Assembly (NCBI GenBank): GCA_043764095.1
Contig: JAYUKX010000124.1
Location: forward strand, 47,627 to 111,626
Direction of reading: 5' to 3'
From: M3007 sp043764095
Lineage (GTDB): Bacteria; Bacteroidota; Bacteroidia; Chitinophagales; Saprospiraceae
Length of the DNA stretch: 64,000 nt
Below the pieces are notes generated by a model. That model had not been told where the DNA came from. It worked only from the letters and a program-made list of their open reading frames with translations, and did not search any database. The stretch's first letter is position 1. Each line of letters begins with the position of its first letter. A program made the position numbers and the translations under genes. Shown here in pieces: positions 9,635 to 19,600 of this stretch.

Positions 9635-9687
9635 AGGTTTTGTGCACAGATTTATAGGATGCTATGCGATTTTCATGCACAAAACCT
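9635..9687. repeat. inverted repeat including copy 2 of the 25-bp dispersed repeat
   Basis: AGGTTTTGTGCA at 9635-9646 and TGCACAAAACCT at 9676-9687 form a perfect 12-bp inverted repeat with a 29-nt loop. The right arm and part of the loop (9663-9687, minus strand) match the repeat at 2093-2117 in 24 of 25 positions. Confidence 0.7.
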
Positions 9688-9734
9688 ACAGAGCCGAAGT
9701 ATAACTATCCATCAGTAAAATTATACCACGAGTA

Positions 9735-10343
9735 ATGACTGCACAAGAACGCGAGGATCAGCAATTTATGTTCCACCCCAACAACGTGATGTTGATGATC
9801 CTGCTATTGGGTCTGAGTATGTTATTTTTAGCACTTACCATTGCTTACGCATATACCAAAATTACCAATAATATTGATACGATTTCGGTACCAGCGATGT
9901 TTATCCTTAATACAGTTGTACTTTTAAGCAGTAGTTATACCATGATACAGGCCAAAAAAGCCTATATCAATGACGATACAGAAGGGTATCAAAATCTACT
10001 TAAATACACGATTTGGTTATCGTTAGTGTTTTTGGTATTACAGGCCATGACGTGGTATTGGTTGTTTACGATGAACAGCGTAGGGTTGGGTTCTTCTACG
10101 GCATCGGGGTATTTGTATGTGATCTCTTTTGTGCACCTGATGCACGTAGTGGCGGGGTTGCCATTTATCTACCTTTTCCTAAGAACAGCCAAAAAAGTAA
10201 TGGTAGAACCGGTGTCGGTACTCGTGTATTTCTCTGATCCTGAAAAACGCCTCAAACTGCGGTTATTGACGCTATATTGGCATTTTTTGGATATACTTTG
10301 GATCTATTTGGTCGTGTTTTTGTTGGTAATTTCTTTTTTTTAA
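9735..10343 (+). CDS. heme-copper oxidase subunit III family protein
   Basis: Inner-membrane subunit of a cytochrome c or quinol oxidase, 202 residues with five predicted membrane helices. Family motifs are visible: SFVHLMHVVAGL (about residues 135-146) and the C-terminal LTLYWHFLDILWIYLVVF, which carries the conserved Trp-His-Phe-x-Asp. Subunits I and II are not adjacent, so this is a stand-alone copy. Its stop codon is 6 nt from the stop of the convergent SDR gene. Confidence 0.9.
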   Translation: MTAQEREDQQFMFHPNNVMLMILLLGLSMLFLALTIAYAYTKITNNIDTISVPAMFILNTVVLLSSSYTMIQAKKAYINDDTEGYQNLLKYTIWLSLVFLVLQAMTWYWLFTMNSVGLGSSTASGYLYVISFVHLMHVVAGLPFIYLFLRTAKKVMVEPVSVLVYFSDPEKRLKLRLLTLYWHFLDILWIYLVVFLLVISFF

Positions 10344-10349
10344 ACGCAA

Positions 10350-11054
10350 TTAAGCCCAACCCGAGACAAAACGCATCAACCATCCGAACAACGTCCAGCG
10401 TTTGGTGATATAAGCCATCCTTTTTTTCTTTTTTATGGCATCCAAAATTTGGCGCGCCGCTTTTTCAACCGGCTGCATCCAAAATATTTTATCGCCTTTT
10501 ACAAGGTCTGTTTTTACAAAACCTGGGCGTATATCGGTGACCGTAATCGGTTGTTTGCGCGATTGGACAGTCAAATACAACCCGTGTAAATAATTGGATA
10601 AGAAGGCTTTAGAGGCATTGTAGGCTGGATTTAAACGTCCACCTATCAACGACGCAATAGAGGAAATACCCACCAAATGTCCACGGTTTTGTTTATAAAA
10701 AACGTGCATGGCGCGTACGCACATATTGGCTGCGCCTACTACATTGGTTTGAATCACGATATGCTCAATGTTCCAATCCAATTTTTTATTGACATCGCCC
10801 CAGCCGGAGTTGACTACGACTAAATCTACTTCGCCTAAATCGGCGCACATCGCATCAAATGCTGCATTGGAAGCCTCCAAATCTGTGATATCAAATACCT
10901 TAATCCGGTACATTTCGGGCATTTCGGCCTGCAAATCTTTGAGTTTTTCTTCGCGCCGCCCCGTGATATACGTGGTATAGCCTTCTTTGACCAACAAACG
11001 AGCCAATTCCAAGCCAATGCCTGATGATGCTCCAATAACAATTGCGTTTTTCAT
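10350..11054 (-). CDS. short-chain dehydrogenase/reductase
   Basis: Cytoplasmic NAD(P)-dependent oxidoreductase of the classical SDR family, 234 residues. Cofactor motif GASSGIG is at residues 8-14; the catalytic Ser132 (GISSIAS), Tyr145 and Lys149 (Y-N-A-S-K) are in standard spacing. The usual NNAG motif is replaced by VNSGWG. The substrate cannot be told. It begins 2 nt after the MFS gene and is probably its co-transcribed partner. Confidence 0.9.
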   Translation of the reverse strand: MKNAIVIGASSGIGLELARLLVKEGYTTYITGRREEKLKDLQAEMPEMYRIKVFDITDLEASNAAFDAMCADLGEVDLVVVNSGWGDVNKKLDWNIEHIVIQTNVVGAANMCVRAMHVFYKQNRGHLVGISSIASLIGGRLNPAYNASKAFLSNYLHGLYLTVQSRKQPITVTDIRPGFVKTDLVKGDKIFWMQPVEKAARQILDAIKKKKRMAYITKRWTLFGWLMRFVSGWA

Positions 11055-11056
11055 AT

Positions 11057-12337
11057 TTATTTAATTGTATTTATATCTAAATCCCTCAATTTTGGCGCAT
11101 TTACCCAAGTAAAGAGTACGATGAGTAATGTCATGCAGCCGCCAAATACCACCGAAGGTACTGTACCCATTAGTTCTGCCGCTAATCCACTTTCAAATGC
11201 CCCCAATTCGTTGGAGGAAGTGATAAAAATTGAATTGACCGATGATACGCGGCCTTTCATGTGGTCTGGTGTTTGGTGTTGGATCAATGATGAACGCACA
11301 AAAACGCTGACCTCATCCAGCATACCAGCGACCAATAAACAAGCAAAAGACAGCCAAAAATATTTCGATAATCCAAACATTATCATACAGATACCAAAAC
11401 CAGCAATACACGCCAACATTATTTTTCCTGCGTTTTTGCCCATATTCCGGTGCGCAATCAAAAAGCCCATCCCAATAGCCCCAATAGACATAGAGGCGCG
11501 CAGCCAACCCAATCCTTCCGGCCCCACAAATAGTATATCTTTAGCAAAAACGGGTAAAATAGCCACGGTTCCACCAAATAATACCGAAAATAAATCCAGG
11601 GCACAGGCGGCAAATATCAACTTGTTGCCATACACAAAGGACAAACCTGCTTTGATCCGCGTCCACGCTTTTTCGGTAGTGTTCGTCATTGGAACTGGTC
11701 GCGAACCGATACTCAACATAAACATTAAACCTATAAATAGCAAGGTACAGATCACCATAAATGTCGTTTGTACCCCCAGATAACCATAGAGTAAACCGCC
11801 CAATCCCAAGCCTGTAATACTGGCTACCGACCACGTGGTGCTACCCCATGCAATGGCGTTGGAAAGGTTTTCTTTGCTGACCAATTGTGGTAAAAATGAA
11901 AAATTGGCCGGACTAGCAAAACCTCGACCTATACCTGTCAGAAAAACTACCCCAAAAATGCTGTATATCAAGACTTGATTGGGTAAAATACCAATTTGAT
12001 GTACCAAAAACAACAGCACAGCAGCACAGGTAAGGAGAAGACCAATACAACAGGCGATGATTACTTTTCGGTTGTATTTATCGATCAAATGCCCCGCAAT
12101 CAGACTGACACTAATAGCCGGAATAGCTTCCGATAAACCGATATAACCGAGCATCAAAGGGGAGCGGGTTAATTCGTACATCAGGTAGCCGACCGATACC
12201 GACATCATCTGCGTGGCTAGGGTGGTGATGAGGCGTGCCGACAAAAAACGCTTAAAATCGGGGATGCGGAGTGCAGAATATGCGTCAGATTTCAATATTT
12301 TTAATTTTTTTACAAATAGGTCTATAATATTACTCAA
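11057..12337 (-). CDS. major facilitator superfamily transporter
   Basis: A 426-residue inner-membrane protein with about twelve hydrophobic helices and the MFS loop motif G-H-L-I-D-K-Y-N-R-K after the second helix. The arrangement resembles the EntS/MFS_3 exporter branch (LITTLATQMMSVSVGYLMYELTRS near the N-terminus), but the substrate is unknown. It is the first gene of a two-gene operon with the SDR, divergent from fabG. Confidence 0.88.
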   Translation of the reverse strand: MSNIIDLFVKKLKILKSDAYSALRIPDFKRFLSARLITTLATQMMSVSVGYLMYELTRSPLMLGYIGLSEAIPAISVSLIAGHLIDKYNRKVIIACCIGLLLTCAAVLLFLVHQIGILPNQVLIYSIFGVVFLTGIGRGFASPANFSFLPQLVSKENLSNAIAWGSTTWSVASITGLGLGGLLYGYLGVQTTFMVICTLLFIGLMFMLSIGSRPVPMTNTTEKAWTRIKAGLSFVYGNKLIFAACALDLFSVLFGGTVAILPVFAKDILFVGPEGLGWLRASMSIGAIGMGFLIAHRNMGKNAGKIMLACIAGFGICMIMFGLSKYFWLSFACLLVAGMLDEVSVFVRSSLIQHQTPDHMKGRVSSVNSIFITSSNELGAFESGLAAELMGTVPSVVFGGCMTLLIVLFTWVNAPKLRDLDINTIK

Positions 12338-12347
12338 ATTTGCGCGG

Positions 12348-12355
12348 CAAAGTTA
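12348..12355 (-). promoter_or_regulatory. -7 promoter element for the MFS-SDR operon
   Basis: The minus strand reads TAACTTTG, matching TAnnTTTG, ending 10 nt before the MFS start codon. This implies a very short or absent 5' leader. Confidence 0.5.
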
Positions 12356-12374
12356 ACTAACAAACATCAACAAC

Positions 12375-13118
12375 ATGTCATTACTAGAAGGAAAAGTAGC
12401 CATTGTTACCGGCGGAGCGCGCGGTATTGGAGAAGCCATCGTACGTGGATTGGCGGCACAAGGTGCATTTGTCGCATTTACTTATGTTTCTGAAGGCTCT
12501 GCGGCGCGTTCGGAAGCATTGGCGCAGGAATTGGGCGATAAAGTTCGCGCCTATCAAAGTGATGCAGGCAATTTTGACCAAGCCTTGGCACTCATTACTC
12601 AGGTGGTCGCCGATTTTGGCCGCCTCGATATTTTGGTCAATAATGCGGGCATCACAAAAGATACGTTGATGCTCCGTATGACCGAACAACAATGGGACGA
12701 TGTGATCCAAACGAACCTCAAATCGGTATTTAACATGACAAAACATGCCCTCAAACACCTGATGAAAGCGGGTGGGGGTAGTGTGATCAATATGAGTTCG
12801 GTGGTTGGTGTATTTGGGCAAGCAGGTCAGGCGAATTATGCCGCATCCAAGGCGGGTATTATTGCTTTTTCAAAGTCTATTGCAAAAGAATATGGCTCGC
12901 GTGGCATCCGTTGCAATGCTATTGCTCCGGGTTTTATTGAAACAGAAATGACCGCTGTTTTGGACGAAAGCACAAAGGATAACTATTTGAAATCCATTCC
13001 ATTAGGCAGGTTAGGTTCGGGCGCAGATATCGCCAATGCTTGTATTTATTTGGCATCGGATATGGGTAAATATGTTTCTGGCCAAACCCTTTCGGTGTGT
13101 GGAGGACTGAACTGCTAG
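12375..13118 (+). CDS. fabG: 3-oxoacyl-[acyl-carrier-protein] reductase
   Basis: Reduces 3-oxoacyl-ACP with NADPH in the fatty-acid elongation cycle. All family marks are present in 247 residues: TGGARGIG at 12-19, NNAG at 89-92, catalytic Ser142, Tyr155 and Lys159 (Y-A-A-S-K), and the PG-F-I-E-T-E-M block. It is not in a fab cluster; the 37-nt divergent spacer to the MFS gene must hold both promoters. A related SDR function cannot be excluded by sequence alone, but the similarity to FabG is close throughout. Confidence 0.92.
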   Translation: MSLLEGKVAIVTGGARGIGEAIVRGLAAQGAFVAFTYVSEGSAARSEALAQELGDKVRAYQSDAGNFDQALALITQVVADFGRLDILVNNAGITKDTLMLRMTEQQWDDVIQTNLKSVFNMTKHALKHLMKAGGGSVINMSSVVGVFGQAGQANYAASKAGIIAFSKSIAKEYGSRGIRCNAIAPGFIETEMTAVLDESTKDNYLKSIPLGRLGSGADIANACIYLASDMGKYVSGQTLSVCGGLNC

Positions 13119-13490
13119 TGGATGAAATAGGGACTGTGTTGTATGTAGTTGAACATTGAATATTTAACATTGACAAATTTTAAATGTTAAACGCTAAACA
13201 TTAAATGTTAAATTACTGTGATACAGCCACTCATAATTATACTCAGTGCTTTTTTATAAAAGGTGCAGCGCACCGTAATATTTGTAGCAATGGTGAGATA
13301 TCCGCGTTTTGAAGGTGCAGCGCACCGCAATATTGAATAGGGATGTTGCGATGTAACTAATTGATTATCATACCACAACAACCCTAATTAATGTTACGGT
13401 GCGCTGCACCTTAAATCTTGATTTTACCGATTTTTGCTACAAATATTACGGTGCGCTGCACCTAGAATTTTTATAAGAAAGCCCTACAAA
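13119..13490. other. convergent intergenic region with repeats
   Basis: A 372-bp gap between the 3' ends of fabG and the acetyltransferase gene. The first part holds several copies of the A+T-rich word TTTAACATT/AATGTTAAA (13155-13211). The rest is the palindromic GGTGCAGCGCACC cluster described separately. No gene is apparent. Confidence 0.7.
13262..13462. repeat. large palindromic element with four GGTGCnnnGCACC hairpins
   Basis: Two outer arms (13262-13290 and 13434-13462) form a perfect 29-bp inverted repeat beginning GGTGCAGCGCACCGTAATA. Inside them are two more copies of the 13-bp core, at 13314-13326 and 13398-13410, again one in each orientation. Each core is itself a hairpin (GGTGC, 3-nt loop, GCACC). 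Similar A+T-rich sequence continues outside both arms. It looks like a nested, MITE-like non-coding element in a convergent gap. Confidence 0.85.
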
Positions 13491-14006
13491 TTATACCTGT
13501 TTTTGCATCACCCAATCTGTTTGGTGTTCATCACCCAACCAAAAATCACTACTACCGCAGGTTTCAAAACCATTTTTTTGATAAAACTCGATAGAGCGCG
13601 CTGCTTGCTGCCAAACAGTGAGCCATATAAAATTGTGCTGGTGCTCTTTGGCGATGTGTTCCACAAAATTTAAGAGTGCCTTCCCAACACCACTGCTTTG
13701 TGTTAAAGGGCAAACATAAATCCGTTCGAGTTGGGTAGCACGATCTGTTTGATTGACCCAATGATCGGGCAATACGTTTTGATTTACTTTTATATAACCT
13801 ACCAAACGATCTTCTAATTCCGCAAAGTAAAATGCCGTGTCGGGTTGATTTACTTCGTTTTTTATGTATTCTAATGAAAATGTCTTTTGGCAATATGCCT
13901 CAAAAGCGACCGGTTCGTTTTGCGCCTGCCATGCATACCTGAAAGTTAGTTCTGAAAATTCTCTCAGAAATGGGAGTTCTTGTTGTCTTACTGTTCTAAT
14001 AATCAT
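13491..14006 (-). CDS. GNAT acetyltransferase, PaiA-like
   Basis: Probable acetyl-CoA-dependent N-acetyltransferase of 171 residues. The acetyl-CoA-binding motif is QSSGVGKALL (about residues 105-114), preceded by LERIYV and followed by the beta-strand IWLTVWQQAARSIEFYQKNG. The overall pattern, including the C-terminal GDEHQTDWVMQK, resembles B. subtilis PaiA, which acetylates spermidine and other polyamines; the substrate here is inferred from family resemblance only. It is transcribed divergently from the efflux operon. Confidence 0.85.
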   Translation of the reverse strand: MIIRTVRQQELPFLREFSELTFRYAWQAQNEPVAFEAYCQKTFSLEYIKNEVNQPDTAFYFAELEDRLVGYIKVNQNVLPDHWVNQTDRATQLERIYVCPLTQSSGVGKALLNFVEHIAKEHQHNFIWLTVWQQAARSIEFYQKNGFETCGSSDFWLGDEHQTDWVMQKQV

Positions 14007-14222
14007 TTTGATATTCTATTGACATTTTACAAATATACAATACTTAATACAAGCGCAAAAGTAATTAAATTTGTTTGTAAGGTTTACTTTTCACGTCAAT
14101 TCCTCCATTTGTTGCCTTCACTTAAACAATCTACTATTCATCCCTCAAAATCTACCATTCAGCCGAAACTATTATGCCACCCCGTTTATTTATCTGTCCT
14201 TTGCACTATAATTTTCAACTAT

Positions 14223-15578
14223 ATGCGCTTTTATATTTTACTGATATTAAACATATTATATTTTTCAAGCCAAGCAACTGGGCAAAATTCCGCTATTTTG
14301 GAGGAATATATACAAATGGGTTTGACGAATAATTTAACCCTGAAACAACACGACTTGGATATTAAAAAGAGCATGGAAGCCGTTCGGCAGGCTAAAATTC
14401 TTTTTTATCCAACGGTGGATTTTGAAGCCAATTATACTGTTGCGGCAGGTGGTCGAAAACTTGACTTTCCCATTGGTGATTTGCTGAATCCGGCTTATGC
14501 CACATTAAATCAATTGACCCAAACCAATAGTTTCCCTACCGTTGAAAACCAGCAAATTCAGTTTTTGCCCAATAATTTTCAGGAAACAAAATTCAAATTT
14601 GCTTACCCGTTGTACAATACCGACCTAAAGTACAACCGCCAAATTAAAGAGTTGATGACCCTCAACCAAGCCGCCCAAAAAGCCGCTTACGAGCAAGAAT
14701 TGCGCTATACCATCGTATTGGCTTATCTACAATTTTTACAAGCAATAGAAGCCGAAAAGGTGTGGGTAAATGCTAAATCTGTCCAAACAGAATTGCGCCG
14801 TTTTAACGAATCATTGGTTAAAAACAATGTGGCTACCCGCGAAATATTGGCCGATGCAGATTACGAAATCAGTACCACTGAACAGGAAATATTCGACTTG
14901 CAAACAAAGCAAAATACCGCTAAATCTTATTTTAATTTCTTGATTAACAGGGACTTACAATCAGACATTAAGATAGACTCCACGTTATTACAGCAACCTA
15001 TTCCCAATTACGAACGCGAACAGGCCATCCAAACCGCCCTTAGTAACCGCAAAGAATTTGAAGTGTTACAAACTGGAAAATCCATCAGTAATACCGTTGT
15101 AGATATGAATAAAGCCAATAAAAAATTACCCGATCTTTATATTGGTGGCGAAACGGGTTTTCAAGGATTTGGGTATAAATTTAATAAAGATCAAGCCTAT
15201 ATCCTAGCACGTGTTGGACTTACCTATAATATTTACGACGGTGGTGCGCAAAACAGTAAAACCCAGCAAGCACGGATTGATACGGATAAAATCAATAACC
15301 AGATTGTACAGGTACAACAACAAATAGCATTGCAAGTAACCGACCGCTGGAATCAATTGCAAAGTGCAAAAAATGCAGTAATTAGTAGAGAAAAAGGACA
15401 AAAAGCCGCTGAAGATGCCTTTAAAATTATTAATAATAAATACCGCGCCGGACAAGCATTACACCTCGAATGGAGCAATGCCCAAAACCGCGTTACCATA
15501 GCACAACTCCAAACTGTATTGGCCAAATTGAGCGTATTGCAAGCACACCAAGGGCTTTTGCAAGCAACTAATAATTAA
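14223..15578 (+). CDS. TolC-like outer-membrane efflux protein
   Basis: Outer-membrane channel of a tripartite efflux pump. The start is placed at ATG 14223 because MRFYILLILNILYFSSQATG is a signal peptide; the open frame extends 81 codons further upstream, but that part overlaps the acetyltransferase gene and is not protein-like. The 451-residue protein has the two-fold repeated coiled-coil organisation of the OEP family (RQIKELMTLNQAAQKAAYEQ and QTQQARI-like segments, and a C-terminal helix LQTVLAKLSVLQAHQGLL). The adaptor gene follows after 35 nt. Confidence 0.9.
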   Translation: MRFYILLILNILYFSSQATGQNSAILEEYIQMGLTNNLTLKQHDLDIKKSMEAVRQAKILFYPTVDFEANYTVAAGGRKLDFPIGDLLNPAYATLNQLTQTNSFPTVENQQIQFLPNNFQETKFKFAYPLYNTDLKYNRQIKELMTLNQAAQKAAYEQELRYTIVLAYLQFLQAIEAEKVWVNAKSVQTELRRFNESLVKNNVATREILADADYEISTTEQEIFDLQTKQNTAKSYFNFLINRDLQSDIKIDSTLLQQPIPNYEREQAIQTALSNRKEFEVLQTGKSISNTVVDMNKANKKLPDLYIGGETGFQGFGYKFNKDQAYILARVGLTYNIYDGGAQNSKTQQARIDTDKINNQIVQVQQQIALQVTDRWNQLQSAKNAVISREKGQKAAEDAFKIINNKYRAGQALHLEWSNAQNRVTIAQLQTVLAKLSVLQAHQGLLQATNN

Positions 15579-15613
15579 TTGAAAAAACTGTAAATACTTA
15601 GCCCACTCACAAT

Positions 15614-16657
15614 ATGCGTTATATATCTATTTTATCCCTCCTTTTTGTGGTCGCATGCGGCCAAAAAGACAAAGCGCCCATTCCAACAGCAACGACTAAT
15701 TCAGACTTAGTGCCGGTTAGTGTAGCCGCTGTAAATTTCAAAAATATTGCACTGCCCATTCATGCCAGTGGAACACTTACCTCCACTTCGGAGCAGCGGC
15801 TTTCGTTCAAAACTGGCGGTATCATCCGCAAAATTTTTGTCGATGAAGGCGACGTGGTTCGTGCTGGTCAATTATTGGCCGTGTTGGACAAAACCGAAAT
15901 TGAAGCACAGGTCAACCAAGCAGAACAGGGCTTGGTAAAAGCAGAGCGCGACCTGGCCCGCGTGGAAGGATTGTACAAAGACAGCAGTGCCACCCTCGAA
16001 TTGCTCCAAAATGCCACTACTGGCCGCGATGTGTCCAAAGAAACAGTGCGTATTGCTAATTTTAACAAGCAATACTCCGAAATTCGGGCAGTACGCGGTG
16101 GTACCATCATCAAAAAATTGGCGAATGAAGGTGAAATGACCGGCCCCGGTATGCCTTTATTTGTATTGTTTGAAACTGGCCAAAATGATTGGGTCGTAAA
16201 AGTAGATGTGAGTGACCGCGATTGGGCGCGCCTCAGCAAAGGCCAAGCAGCAGATGTCCATTTTGATGCCTATTCTGAAACCACTTTTAAAGGAACAATC
16301 TCTGATCTGCCAGCCTCCGCAGATCCCTCCAACGGCTTGTACCCGATTGAAATAAAAGTGAGCCCACAAGGCAAACGCTTTGCGCCCGGGCTTTTTGCGC
16401 AGGTGGACATTAAAGCGCAACAACAGCGCAATTATGCCGTAGTACCTATCGAAGCCATTGTAGAAGGAGATGCAAAAACGGCTTTTGTATTTACCGTTGA
16501 ATCCGATGAAACAACCGTAAAAAAAGTACCCGTAACTATTGCATTTTTGGATGGTAATCAAGCAGTTATTGCGAGTGGCCTCGAACAGGCGCAGCGCGTT
16601 GTTACCTCTGGTGCGCCTTATTTGAATGCCAAAAAGAAAGTAAAAATCGTAAACTAG
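15614..16657 (+). CDS. RND efflux periplasmic adaptor (membrane-fusion lipoprotein)
   Basis: Links the inner-membrane pump to the outer-membrane channel. A lipobox F-V-V-A-C puts the lipidated cysteine at residue 15, so the protein is membrane-anchored. The barrel-sandwich (lipoyl-like) half-motif KTGGIIRKIFVDEGDVVRAG is at about residues 66-85, followed by a short alpha-hairpin and the second half TIIKKLANEGEMTGPG (about 158-173). The 347-residue length is typical. The permease follows after 17 nt. Confidence 0.92.
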   Translation: MRYISILSLLFVVACGQKDKAPIPTATTNSDLVPVSVAAVNFKNIALPIHASGTLTSTSEQRLSFKTGGIIRKIFVDEGDVVRAGQLLAVLDKTEIEAQVNQAEQGLVKAERDLARVEGLYKDSSATLELLQNATTGRDVSKETVRIANFNKQYSEIRAVRGGTIIKKLANEGEMTGPGMPLFVLFETGQNDWVVKVDVSDRDWARLSKGQAADVHFDAYSETTFKGTISDLPASADPSNGLYPIEIKVSPQGKRFAPGLFAQVDIKAQQQRNYAVVPIEAIVEGDAKTAFVFTVESDETTVKKVPVTIAFLDGNQAVIASGLEQAQRVVTSGAPYLNAKKKVKIVN

Positions 16658-16674
16658 CCCCAAATCTAAAAAAG

Positions 16675-19600
16675 ATGAAGATTGCAGAGTTTTCAGTAAA
16701 AAATAGCCAGTTTACGTTTATCGTTTTTTTAGCGGTAATGGTATTAGGCGCCGGTTCGTTGATCAATATGCCACGTGCCGAAGATCCAAAATTTACGCCC
16801 CCGGGTTTTAATATTGCGGTGGTGTACCCCGGTGCTGGCCCGGCGGTGATTGAAGATAAAATCACCAAAAAAGTAGAAGAACGGCTTGGTGCGCTGGAAA
16901 ATATAGACCGTATGCGCTCCTTTTCCTTTAATGGAATGATGCTGCTTACCTTGGAGTTCAAGCACGGACAAGATCCCGATACCAAATATGAGGAAATGGT
17001 GCGCGAGTTCAATGCAGTGCGTCCTGATTTGCCACAAGATATTTATCGTATTAATATTCAACGTTTTACCTCTTCGGATGTAGCTATTTTACAAGCCGCC
17101 ATTGTGAGTGAAAACGCAACTTATTCCGATTTGCGTGCTGCTTCCGAAAGATTTGAAGAGCGTTTGGAAAAAATAACGGGTTTGAAAGCGGCCGATACTT
17201 GGGGCTTTCCGAAAAAAGAAGTGCGGATCAACCTCAATTTACCCAAAATGGCTTCGGAACAGATTCCCCTGAGCCGTATTTTGGGCGCATTGCAAAGTGA
17301 AAATATTTCTATTCCAGGTGGTTCATTATCGGTGGGAGACCGCGAGTTTTTTGTGGAAACCAGTGGTGATTATAAAGGTATTGAAGAGATTCGGAATACG
17401 ATTGTCAATGCCAACGGCGCAAAAATTGTCTATTTAAAAGATATTGCCCAAGTCGATTTTGAATACGAAACCCAACGCCATATCGCTTCGATCAACGGTG
17501 CAAGAAGTGTATTTGTTACGGCGCGGATGAAGGACGGCCAAAACATTACCGAAGTGAGCAAACAAGTGCAAAAAGCGGTGGACGAGTTCAAAGCATCATT
17601 GCCGGCTAGTATGGATTATGTCACGGTATTTGACCAAGGCGATTCAGTGGAAAAGCGCCTCACTCGTTTTGCAAAAGACTTTGGTATTGCCATTCTTTTG
17701 GTATTGCTTACGCTATTACCTTTGGGTTGGCGGGCGGCTATTGTTGTCATGATTTCTATTCCTTTGAGCATTGCTATTGGTTTGTTTGCCTTGGAAAAAC
17801 TAGGTTATTCGCTCAACCAATTATCCATTGTAGGCTTAATTATCGCTTTAGGTATCCTTGTGGATGACTCCATTGTGGTAGTCGAAAATATAGAACGCTG
17901 GCTGCGCGACGGCTACAACAGGCGAGATGCGGCGATTTTGGCCACTAGGCAAATTGGTTTGGCTGTTGTAGGTTGTACGGCTACGCTTATATTGGCCTTT
18001 TTGCCTTTAATTTTTCTACCGGATGCCTCCGGCGATTTTATCCGAAGCCTTCCAATGGCGGTGGTTACCACAGTACTGGCCTCGTTTTTTGTCTCCCTTA
18101 CCATTGTACCATTTTTGGGAAGTCGTATTTTAGCAGAGCACCACAATCCGGAGGGAAACATTATTTTACGCGGTTTAAAATGGTTAATATCAGTCAGTTA
18201 TGCGCGTTTGTTGCATGTAGGTTTGCGCAATCCTTGGACAACACTTGGCGTAGCAGCAGTGATCTTTGCTGGGGTAGTTAGTTTGGCCGGACGTGCTGGT
18301 TTTGCGGTCTTTCCAGCCAGTGAGCGCCCCATGTTTTATATTGATATAGAAATGGCGGCTGGTACCAATATTGAAGCGACCCAACGCGTGATGAAACAAG
18401 TGGATTCGGTGTTGCAAACCTATACCGTTCCGGGGCTTAATATCCAGGATTTTGGGATGCGCAATTCGCGGTTTTCGGATCCTAATAATCTCCCCGGCGT
18501 AGTATATCCGGGTGGAGGTGAGCCCGCAAAAATCATCAAATACGCCTCCAATGTAGGGCGCGGTAATCCGAGGGTTTATTATAATGTGATCCGAGAAATT
18601 GAGCGTTCGGATTATGGCCAAATTTTTGTTCAAATACAGGAAAAAACACCGCCGCCGGTCAAATTGGCGTTGATTGATGAACTCCGCCACCAACTCGATA
18701 ATGTTCCAGGAGCCGTTATTACTGTCAAAAACTTTGAGCAAGGGCCGCCCATCGAAGCACCTATCGTGGTACGGGTTATTGGTGAAAACCTCGATTCTTT
18801 GCGCCAAATTGCGGGTAGAGTAGAGACCATGGTCGAAAATTTGGAAGGCACTATTTATATCGACAATCCAATTGCAACGGTAAACACCGATTTATCGGTC
18901 AAAATCAACAAAGATAAGGCCGTTTCTATGGGCATTCCCGTAGCAGAAGCCGACAGGATGGTACGCCTTGCTATTGCAGGCCTCAATATGGGCTCGTTTA
19001 CCGCCGATGCCGATGCGTTGCAATACAATATAGTGGTGAGTATTCCAAAGACGACAAAACGCCCCGATCTCAGTGTGTTTGACCAGTTGTATGTCAATAG
19101 TTTAGCGGGTTTTTCAGTGCCTTTGAGCCAGATTGCGGATATTGAATTTAAGCCTGCGCCTAATTTTATACAGCATTATAATAAAGATCGTTTTACAGCG
19201 GTATCGGCATTTGTGGAAACAGGCAATTACCCTGCGAAAATCATCACCGAAATGCGCAAAAAACTAGCCGAAATGCCGCCGCCACCTGGATATTCTTACG
19301 TGGTAGCGGGTGAAGCGGAAAGTGCAGAGCGTTCATTTGGAGGCATGGGGACGATTATTGTGGTCACTATATTTGGATTGTTAGCGGTATTGGTATTAGA
19401 ATTTAAAACGATGCGCAGTACTTTGGTGGTGTTATCGGTGATTCCGCTGGGTATTATTGGCGCTATTTTGGCCTTGTTGATTACGGGTTATCCATTTTCG
19501 TTTACAGTGGCGGTGGGTTTGATTGCTTTGATCGGTATTGAAGTAAAAAACTCCATTCTGCTCGTCGATTTTACCAATCAACTCCGTTTGGAAGGTCGTG

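Noticed and set aside
13980..14222. Extended N-terminus of the TolC-like protein
   Set aside because: The extension overlaps the acetyltransferase gene, has no family similarity and would bury the signal peptide starting at 14223.
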